Of a DNA stretch of 5,018 nucleotides, positions 1 through 3,823 are shown piece by piece; within the stretch, counting starts at the first letter, position 1, and each line of letters begins with the position of its first letter. The position numbers and the translations under genes were made by a program. Under the pieces are notes generated by a model, which was not told the DNA's origin, did no database searches, and saw only the letters and a program-made list of their open reading frames with translations. Source of the stretch: DATEZO01 sp035255485. Lineage in GTDB: Bacteria; Pseudomonadota; Gammaproteobacteria; Burkholderiales; Burkholderiaceae_D. The DNA is taken from the NCBI GenBank assembly GCA_035255485.1, contig DATEZO010000242.1:1-5018 (forward strand), given 5' to 3'.

Positions 1-34
1 CGATACCTGCGCCTAATATAACGATGTGAGCCAT
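1..34 (-). CDS. N-terminus of FAD/NAD(P)-binding oxidoreductase, probably sulfide:quinone oxidoreductase-like (partial)
   Basis: Only the first 11 codons are inside the window, reading MAHIVILGAGI before the left edge cuts the gene. A start methionine followed by a short hydrophobic beta strand and then GAG is the classic opening of a Rossmann dinucleotide-binding fold (GxGxxG), where FAD binds at the extreme N-terminus. This opening is typical of sulfide:quinone oxidoreductases and related type II NADH dehydrogenase-like flavoproteins, which oxidise sulfide at the membrane and pass electrons to quinone. The start is well fixed: AGGAGA lies at 44 down to 39, four bases before the ATG. It follows the RND adaptor on the same strand after a 69-base gap in which I see no clear promoter or terminator, so the two are probably co-transcribed. 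The Rossmann start is seen directly. The sulfide:quinone oxidoreductase assignment is inference from the opening residues and the sulfur-related neighbours; other flavoprotein reductases remain possible. Confidence 0.6.
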   Translation of the reverse strand, partial: MAHIVILGAGI

Positions 35-103
35 GATGTCTCCTGATATTGAGTATGTGATGCAGGAACGGCGATAACACGGATGAAAATGACAAAACCG
101 GAT

Positions 104-1150
104 TCAGCGCGCCATGGCCGCCTGCGGGTCAAGTGAGACACGTTCCCCGGCGGTCACGCCGGTGAGTACCTCAACTACGTCATTGCGGGCGCGTCCCAGG
201 CGCACCTGCCGCAGAATTGGCTTGCCGTCTGCACCGATGACATACAACCCGGTCATTTCGGCACGCCGAACGACCGCCGTGATAGGCACATACAGTCGGG
301 TGGCGGCCTGGCCGGCTGCCGGTAGCCAAATGCGTGCAAACATGCCGGGGGTAATACCCTTGATGCCTTCTGGTAAATCAACGCGTACCAAGCCCGAATG
401 GGTGCCGGCGTCGAAGGTTGGTAAGACCTGGAGTTGCGGACGATCCAGCCATTGACGTTCCGCGGGGAGAGCGGGAAGTTCGATTTTTGCGTGCGTTTGC
501 GCCCCAAATCCGGCGAGGGCGGTCTGCGGCACTGCGGCAGCTACGCGCAACGCCGACGGGTCGTACATCGTGAGCAGTGGGCGGCCCGGCATCGCCATGT
601 CGCCAAGCGCGGCCGGCACTTCGGACACGACACCGGAGTAGGGCGCCTTCACGACGAAGAAACCGGATTGGATGTCGGTGGCGCCCGCCTGCGCGATTTG
701 CGCATTCAGTTCCGCGGAGGTGGCGCGAAACTGCGCTTCGGCGCGTTCGAATGCGGCCTGACTGATGTATTCCTTTTCCAGCAGCTGTTTCTGGCGATGG
801 TATTCCCTAGTCGCAACGTCGAGCGCCGCGCGCGCCGCTTGCACCTGTGCTCGGCTGGCGGCGCTGTTCTGGGAGGCAGCGCGTGCATCAATGCGCAACA
901 ACACTTGGCCGGCCTTGACCGTGTCCCCGGCCTTGACTTGGAGCGCGGTGATGGCCCCTTGCACCTGAGAGGCGATGACGGTCTGGCGCACGGCCTCGAC
1001 GACCCCGTCGAAACTTGCTGAGTCGGCAATCCCGCTTGTCTGCACGATCGCGCTGGCTAGCTGCGCTGGCGCCGCCTGCGCACCCGCCGTCGTCGACAGG
1101 TACAGGAAAGCGGCCGCGACCAGCGTGCCGTATTGAATTTTCTTTCGCAT
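104..1150 (-). CDS. RND efflux system periplasmic adaptor subunit (membrane fusion protein)
   Basis: This 348-residue protein belongs to the HlyD/AcrA-type adaptor family, which bridges an inner-membrane RND pump and an outer-membrane channel. Residues 1-26 look like a Sec signal peptide (MRKK, a hydrophobic stretch, then AQA before APAQ). The protein has no cysteine at all, so it is not a lipoprotein, unlike AcrA or MexA. The first half of the lipoyl domain is at about 58-90 (ASQVQGAI, VKAGDTVKAGQVLLRID). An alpha-helical hairpin rich in A, Q, E and R follows at 91-160. The second lipoyl half is at 163-195 (VVKAPYSGVVSEV, GRPLLTMYDP), the beta-barrel at about 199-275, and a membrane-proximal domain at 285-345. 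There is no His- or Met-rich metal site as in CusB. GGGAGAA lies about seven bases before the ATG. The gene diverges from the ArsR1 gene and is followed by a FAD oxidoreductase instead of a pump gene. The family is certain; the substrate is unknown. Confidence 0.93.
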   Translation of the reverse strand: MRKKIQYGTLVAAAFLYLSTTAGAQAAPAQLASAIVQTSGIADSASFDGVVEAVRQTVIASQVQGAITALQVKAGDTVKAGQVLLRIDARAASQNSAASRAQVQAARAALDVATREYHRQKQLLEKEYISQAAFERAEAQFRATSAELNAQIAQAGATDIQSGFFVVKAPYSGVVSEVPAALGDMAMPGRPLLTMYDPSALRVAAAVPQTALAGFGAQTHAKIELPALPAERQWLDRPQLQVLPTFDAGTHSGLVRVDLPEGIKGITPGMFARIWLPAAGQAATRLYVPITAVVRRAEMTGLYVIGADGKPILRQVRLGRARNDVVEVLTGVTAGERVSLDPQAAMAR

Positions 1151-1179
1151 CTGCGTTCTCCCGGTTCAGCCTTGTCGAT

Positions 1180-1194
1180 GCAATCAATGATTGC
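1180..1194. promoter_or_regulatory. Perfect 15-base palindrome in the adaptor leader (candidate operator)
   Basis: GCAATCA, one base, TGATTGC: a perfect 7-base inverted repeat with a single central base. It lies 30 to 44 bases upstream of the adaptor start codon, just downstream of the candidate minus-strand promoter, so it would fall in the first part of that transcript. A compact palindrome of this size suits a dimeric winged-helix repressor such as either ArsR protein here. As RNA, the one-base loop makes a stable hairpin of this exact form unlikely, so a DNA operator is the better reading. The left part (CGAT, one base, CAATCAAT) recurs upstream of the rhodanese gene at 3395-3407. Confidence 0.5.
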
Positions 1195-1214
1195 GTTTCG
1201 ATCTCAATGACTTT

Positions 1215-1243
1215 ATTATGTAACTAAACGCTTGAATATGCAA
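1215..1243 (-). promoter_or_regulatory. Candidate sigma70 promoter for the adaptor/oxidoreductase genes
   Basis: Reading the minus strand, TTGCAT (1243 down to 1238) is followed after exactly 17 bases by CATAAT (1220 down to 1215), a 5-of-6 match to the -10 consensus. The -35 box matches only 3 of 6, as is common for regulated promoters. Transcription would begin near 1208, giving a leader of about 58 bases that contains the 15-base palindrome and a good ribosome binding site. The -35 overlaps the left arm of the 8-base inverted repeat at 1234-1263, so a protein bound there should affect this promoter. Confidence 0.4.
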
Positions 1244-1262
1244 ATAGTTGATTAGGCATATT
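1232..1262 (+). promoter_or_regulatory. Candidate promoter for the ArsR1-methyltransferase operon
   Basis: TTGAAT (1232-1237, 4 of 6 matches to the -35 consensus) and CATATT (1257-1262, 4 of 6 to the -10 consensus) are separated by 19 bases, which is longer than ideal. Transcription would start near 1270, before all three candidate ArsR1 start codons. Both boxes lie on the arms of the perfect 8-base inverted repeat, which is what an autoregulated ArsR promoter would look like. An alternative is TTGATT (1248-1253) with TAAACT (1273-1278), also with a 19-base spacer, which would favour the later ATG at 1324. The location is plausible; the exact boxes are uncertain. Confidence 0.3.
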
Positions 1263-1263
1263 C
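1234..1263. promoter_or_regulatory. Perfect 8-base inverted repeat with 14-base spacer (candidate repressor operator)
   Basis: GAATATGC at 1234-1241 is matched by GCATATTC at 1256-1263 with no mismatch. The arm centres are 22 bases apart, about two helical turns, so both arms face the same side of the DNA. The left arm overlaps the -35 boxes of both divergent promoter candidates and the right arm overlaps the plus-strand -10. That placement suggests one bound repressor could silence both directions. The likeliest ligand is the adjacent ArsR1, by the usual autoregulation of that family. This is inference from geometry. Confidence 0.5.
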
Positions 1264-1293
1264 GTGTACAGCTAAACTGCCATGAGGCACAAT

Positions 1294-1686
1294 ATGGGCT
1301 TTGAATGTTCGGTGGGGCCACACATGGAAGATTTACCGAAAGAGGCGTTGGATCAGGTGGCTGCGTATTTCCAGGCGCTGTCGGAGCCGACGCGGCTGCA
1401 CATCCTGAGCCTGTTGCGAGGCGGCGAGCGGAACGTGGGGGAGCTAGCGCAGTTGTGCGAGCACACCTCCGCGAATGTTTCGCGGCATTTGGCGATTCTG
1501 AGCAAGCACGGGTTGGTCACGCGCGAGACTCGCGGCACGAGCGTCTACTACCGCATCGCCGATGAGTCGGTCTATGCGCTGTGCGATCTGGTCTGCGGCA
1601 GCATCGCACGTCAGTTTGAGCAGTCGGCGCGGGAACGCCAGGCTTTTCTCCAAACCGCCAGCCGTGCCAAGGGAGCGAAAAAATGA
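1294..1686 (+). CDS. ArsR/SmtB-family winged-helix transcriptional repressor (ArsR1)
   Basis: Numbered from the ATG at 1294 (130 residues), the core runs from about residue 20 to 100. FQALSEPTRLHILSLL is the first DNA-binding helix pair, VGELAQLC is helix 3, TSANVSRHLAILSKHGLV at about 58-75 is the recognition helix, and RGTSVYYRI is the beta wing. ArsR/SmtB proteins are dimeric repressors released from DNA by metals, metalloids or reactive sulfur. The classical ArsR ELCVC site is absent. Cysteines instead sit at C55 (end of helix 3) and as a CX3C pair, C97 and C101, in the C-terminal helix, a possible thiol or metal sensor. Start choice: GAGG at 1284-1287 lies six bases before the ATG at 1294. 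The ATG at 1282 has no visible ribosome site. The ATG at 1324 (MEDLPKEALDQ) is where I recall the family usually beginning, with a weaker GGTGGGG ahead of it. The gene diverges from the adaptor gene and overlaps the next gene by four bases. Confidence 0.92.
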   Translation: MGFECSVGPHMEDLPKEALDQVAAYFQALSEPTRLHILSLLRGGERNVGELAQLCEHTSANVSRHLAILSKHGLVTRETRGTSVYYRIADESVYALCDLVCGSIARQFEQSARERQAFLQTASRAKGAKK

Positions 1687-2339
1687 GCGACATCGGCACG
1701 CAATCGCCTTCGCCTGCAGGCATCTCGCCGGCAGAGGTGATCGCACTATGGAACGGTCGGTATCAGGGGGCGGACTACCTTTTTGGCACCGAACCCAATG
1801 CCTATCTGCGCAAACATAAAGGGCTGTGGCAGCCGGGGCAGCGCGTGCTTTGCGTTGCCGACGGTGAAGGGCGCAACAGTGTCTGGCTCGCACGACAGGG
1901 CTTGCACGTGGATGCGTTCGATATCTCAGACGTAGGGATCAGCAAGGCCAGGGCGCCGGCTCGCGACGCAGGTGTTTCCGTGCATTTTGCTATCGGCGAT
2001 TGTGATCAGTACGTCTGGCCGGCAGGAATTTACGACGGCGTAGCGGCGATCTTTGTGCAGTTCGCCGATCCGCTGATGCGGAAAAGGCTATTTGCCAACA
2101 TGGTCAAGTGCTTGAAGCCGGGCGGCATCCTGATCTTGCAAGGATATACGCCGCAACAGCTCGCGTACAAAACGGGCGGGCCGTCGCAGGTTTCGCATTT
2201 GTATACAGCAGACATGCTGCGCGAGGCATTTTCAGAGATGGATATCATCGAGTTGCATGAACATGAAGATGAGTTGACCGAAGGTGCGCAACACCGTGGG
2301 CGTTCCGCGTTAATTGGCTTGGTGGCGCGAAAACCTTGA
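1683..2339 (+). CDS. Class I SAM-dependent methyltransferase, TehB/thiopurine-methyltransferase-like
   Basis: A complete 218-residue protein with the Rossmann methyltransferase fold. The N-terminal signature WNGRYQGADYLFGTEPNAYL (23-42) is typical of TehB-like and thiopurine-methyltransferase-like enzymes. Motif I is VLCVADGEGRNSVWLA (55-70), with ADGEGRN binding SAM. The acidic residue at the end of strand 2 is D80 (AFDIS). A later strand carries KPGGILILQGYTP (145-157), and the end HRGRSALIGLVARKP is also family-typical. TehB detoxifies tellurite and related enzymes methylate thiols or selenium compounds; the substrate here is unknown. Its ATG overlaps the ArsR1 stop (ATGA), with AAGGGAG seven bases ahead inside the ArsR1 gene. 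The two are therefore translationally coupled and the enzyme is probably induced by the ArsR1 ligand. The family assignment is strong; a metalloid or sulfide substrate is inference. Confidence 0.9.
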   Translation: MSDIGTQSPSPAGISPAEVIALWNGRYQGADYLFGTEPNAYLRKHKGLWQPGQRVLCVADGEGRNSVWLARQGLHVDAFDISDVGISKARAPARDAGVSVHFAIGDCDQYVWPAGIYDGVAAIFVQFADPLMRKRLFANMVKCLKPGGILILQGYTPQQLAYKTGGPSQVSHLYTADMLREAFSEMDIIELHEHEDELTEGAQHRGRSALIGLVARKP

Positions 2340-2350
2340 ACTTGTCAGGA

Positions 2351-2377
2351 CGATCGAAACGATGGAAACGATGGATA
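2351..2377 (+). repeat. Three tandem 9-base repeats at the ArsR2 start
   Basis: CGATCGAAA, CGATGGAAA and CGATGGATA follow each other without gaps, each differing from its neighbour by a single base. The last two copies each supply an in-frame ATG (2362 and 2371), so the repeat gives the ArsR2 gene two closely spaced start codons. It looks like a small slippage duplication. Whether it affects expression cannot be told from the sequence. Confidence 0.5.
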
Positions 2378-2691
2378 TCAAAACAGTCCGGTCCATGGCA
2401 ATCCGATTGGTTCCATTACTGAAAGCCCTCGCCAACGAGGACCGGATTCTGCTGCTGACACACTTGGCCAAGGAAGAATGCGATGTCATGCAGTTAGGAG
2501 AAATTTTGCAAATAAAGCAGCCGACCTTGTCCCAGCAGTTGGGCGTCGTCCGGCGTTCCGGCCTAGTTGCTACGCGACGGGAAGGAAAGCATATCTACTA
2601 TCGGACGGTAAATGCAGAGGCTTTGGCAGTAATGGGGCAGATCAGTGCGTTGTATCGCAAGACGCATGGGAAAAAAGCGGCGCTGTCCTGA
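2362..2691 (+). CDS. ArsR-family repressor of the BigR/SqrR/YgaV type (ArsR2), lacking the usual sensor cysteines
   Basis: From the ATG at 2362 this is a 109-residue winged-helix protein. LVPLLKALANEDRILLLTHLA (17-37) opens the domain, and the recognition helix QPTLSQQLGVVRRSGLV (53-69) is nearly identical to the one I recall from BigR/SqrR. REGKHIYYR is the wing. BigR, SqrR and YgaV control sulfide and persulfide genes through two cysteines that form a disulfide or polysulfide bridge. Aligned from memory, those positions here are T33 and R99. The only cysteine is C40 (KEEC), near the first position of the ArsR-type metal site. The methyltransferase stop is 22 bases upstream. AGGA at 2347-2350 is 11 bases before this ATG; the second ATG at 2371 is an alternative. 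A TTG at 2314 would also extend the frame but overlaps the methyltransferase and gives a poor N-terminus. DUF2892 and rhodanese genes downstream fit a sulfur-responsive role. Confidence 0.9.
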   Translation: METMDIKTVRSMAIRLVPLLKALANEDRILLLTHLAKEECDVMQLGEILQIKQPTLSQQLGVVRRSGLVATRREGKHIYYRTVNAEALAVMGQISALYRKTHGKKAALS

Positions 2692-2708
2692 TGGTGCGTC
2701 GATATCTA

Positions 2709-2737
2709 TTGAGAAGCAATTAAGTTCGAGTTATTAA
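2709..2737 (+). promoter_or_regulatory. Weak candidate promoter before the DUF2892 gene
   Basis: TTGAGA (2709-2714, 5 of 6) and TATTAA (2732-2737, 4 of 6) are 17 bases apart. The predicted start would fall near 2744, on or just after the AGGGA ribosome site (2740-2744), leaving almost no leader, which argues against it. The gene can equally be read from upstream through the 61-base gap. Confidence 0.2.
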
Positions 2738-2752
2738 CCAGGGAAATAGACC

Positions 2753-2944
2753 ATGAATGCAAACGTAGGAAGCATCGATCGTATCGTCCGCATTACAGTT
2801 GGAGCTGGCTTGATCGTGGCGACAACGCTGGGGGTGATTGGCCCGTGGGGCTGGTTTGGCGCCGTTCCATTGGCGACCGGCTTGTTTCGTTTCTGCCCAG
2901 CTTATCTTCCGTTTGGATTTCGTACCTGCAAAGCCAAAAAATAG
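2753..2944 (+). CDS. DUF2892 family inner-membrane protein (YgaP C-terminal domain-like)
   Basis: A 63-residue protein that begins NVGSIDRIVRI and ends GLFRFCPAYLPFGFRTCKAKK, a near-textbook DUF2892 domain. Two membrane segments are visible, at about 12-29 and 33-50, joined by GPWGW. Cysteines 48 and 59 flank the second segment's cytoplasmic or interface end. In E. coli YgaP this domain is the C-terminal membrane anchor fused to a rhodanese, and it is linked to export of thiocyanate or handling of sulfur species. Here it stands alone, with a separate rhodanese gene 0.5 kb downstream. AGGGA at 2740-2744 is eight bases before the ATG. It lies between ArsR2 and the AhpD-like gene on the same strand. 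The family is secure; whether it pairs physically with the separate rhodanese is inference. Confidence 0.92.
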   Translation: MNANVGSIDRIVRITVGAGLIVATTLGVIGPWGWFGAVPLATGLFRFCPAYLPFGFRTCKAKK

Positions 2945-2976
2945 ACCCATTCCTCACTGACGACGAGAAGATCACC

Positions 2977-3333
2977 ATGAGCACATTCCCACCCAATTAC
3001 CGCGAGCTGACGCAATCCGTATCACAAAACCTTGCCACGCTGCGCAGCGACATTCCCGACGTCATGAAGGGATTTAGTGAAATGGCCCGGGCTGCGACAC
3101 GGGACGGCGCCCTCGACAAGAAGACCAAGGAATTGATCGCCCTGGCGCTTGGTGTCGCGGCGCATTGCGATGCCTGCATCGGCTTCCATGCCAAGGCACT
3201 GGTACAGCTTGGCGCCACGAAGGCCGAAGTGGAAGAGGCGCTGGGAATGGCGGTCTATATGGGTGGCGGACCGTCCCTGATGTATTCCGCCAACGCCGTG
3301 GCCGCATTCGATGAATTTTCAACGGCTGAATAG
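2977..3333 (+). CDS. Carboxymuconolactone decarboxylase/AhpD-like family protein with CxxC active site
   Basis: A 118-residue, all-helical protein. HCDACIGFH holds a CxxC pair, C64 and C67, followed by H71, and E52 lies 12 residues before the first cysteine (KKTKELIALALGVAAHC). This spacing reproduces the E118, C130, C133, H137 proton relay of mycobacterial AhpD, so the thiol peroxidase/disulfide reductase machinery appears complete. The later GATKAEVEEALGMAVYMGGGPS is the usual second helical repeat. AhpD normally reduces AhpC, but no AhpC is in view; single AhpD-like proteins often act alone as peroxidases or disulfide relays. The start at 2977 has GAGAAG six bases ahead. An upstream GTG at 2845 would overlap the DUF2892 gene by 100 bases and add unrelated sequence. 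The gene follows DUF2892 by 32 bases and precedes the rhodanese. Confidence 0.92.
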   Translation: MSTFPPNYRELTQSVSQNLATLRSDIPDVMKGFSEMARAATRDGALDKKTKELIALALGVAAHCDACIGFHAKALVQLGATKAEVEEALGMAVYMGGGPSLMYSANAVAAFDEFSTAE

Positions 3334-3341
3334 TGGGTAGC

Positions 3342-3374
3342 GCAGGCTGTGAAGTTCAAGGATGGAGAGCCTGC
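3342..3374. repeat. 7-base inverted repeat in the gap after the AhpD-like gene
   Basis: GCAGGCT (3342-3348) and AGCCTGC (3368-3374) pair perfectly around a 19-base loop, a few bases after the stop codon at 3333. No T-run follows, so it is not a standard intrinsic terminator. It could be an mRNA-stabilising hairpin, a partial terminator separating the rhodanese gene from the upstream operon, or chance. Confidence 0.3.
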
Positions 3375-3394
3375 CCTGATTCCAGCTTGGCCGA

Positions 3395-3418
3395 CGATAC
3401 AATCAATTAGGCATTCGT
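3395..3418 (+). promoter_or_regulatory. Candidate regulatory element upstream of the rhodanese gene, resembling the divergent control region
   Basis: CGATACAATCAATTA here matches CGATGCAATCAATGA at 1176-1190 at 13 of 15 positions. Overlapping it, ATTAGGCATTCGT matches ATTAGGCATATTCGT at 1251-1265 apart from a two-base gap. TACAAT at 3398-3403 could be a -10 box, although no good -35 box lies at the right distance. The 103-base gap before the rhodanese is the longest on the plus strand within the operon series, so a separate promoter under shared control is plausible. The similarity is seen; the function is inferred. Confidence 0.35.
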
Positions 3419-3436
3419 CATTTTATTGAGGTGATT

Positions 3437-3817
3437 ATGAAAACTGCACACGACCTCGTTACTGCTGCCAAGGCACGCATTCAGGAAGTTGCACTAGAAG
3501 ATGCTGAGCAGGCGATCCGGGATGCCGATATCTTGCTCGATGTACGCGAATCGGATGAGTACTCTGCAGGCCACATTCCCGGTGCCATGCATGTACCGCG
3601 TGGCCTGCTTGAATTTAAACTCAGCGGCACACCCGAGCTGACGCCGCGCGAGCTGAATATGGTTGTGTATTGCAAAACTGGCGGGCGCGCAGCCTTGGCT
3701 GCAAGTGTATTGCAGGACATGGGCTATCTGCACGTCAAGTCGATTGCTGGCGGATTCGACGCATGGGCAGGAGCAAACAAGCCTGTCGTGAAGCCCTCGC
3801 TGCCGTCTTTCGATTAG
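3437..3817 (+). CDS. Single-domain rhodanese sulfurtransferase
   Basis: A 126-residue rhodanese. The CH2A motif ILLDVRESDEYSAGHIPGA lies at 32-50, with D35 and R37 in their conserved places. The active-site loop is YCKTGGRA, with catalytic cysteine C79 and loop C-K-T-G-G-R. The C-terminal motif GYLHVKSIAGGFDAW (96-110) completes the fold. Rhodaneses carry sulfane sulfur as a persulfide on this cysteine and pass it to cyanide, thiols or other carriers. There is no signal peptide, so it should be cytoplasmic. The domain matches the N-terminal part of E. coli YgaP, whose membrane half is encoded separately here at 2753-2944. GAGGTGAT at 3428-3435, an extended match to the 16S rRNA tail, decides for the ATG at 3437 over the GTG at 3431. 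Its stop codon is part of the ribosome site of the next gene, six bases away. Confidence 0.95.
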   Translation: MKTAHDLVTAAKARIQEVALEDAEQAIRDADILLDVRESDEYSAGHIPGAMHVPRGLLEFKLSGTPELTPRELNMVVYCKTGGRAALAASVLQDMGYLHVKSIAGGFDAWAGANKPVVKPSLPSFD

Positions 3818-3823
3818 GACCGA

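Noticed and set aside
434..1021. Long plus-strand open frame (195 codons) opposite the adaptor gene
   Set aside because: It is antisense to a clear adaptor protein, its translation is rich in R, H and G with no recognisable domain, and the frame is open because of the GC-rich codon pattern of the real gene.
1444..1893. Minus-strand open frame across the ArsR1/methyltransferase junction
   Set aside because: It overlaps two well-supported plus-strand genes, has low-complexity Arg/Ala-rich sequence and no recognisable motif.
2314..2361. TTG-initiated extension of ArsR2
   Set aside because: It would overlap the end of the methyltransferase gene and add MAWWRENLELVRTIET, which is the C-terminal coding region of that gene read in another frame.
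2845..2976. GTG-initiated extension of the AhpD-like gene
   Set aside because: It overlaps most of the DUF2892 gene, and the extra residues are not family-like. The ATG at 2977 has a ribosome site and gives the normal AhpD-like length.
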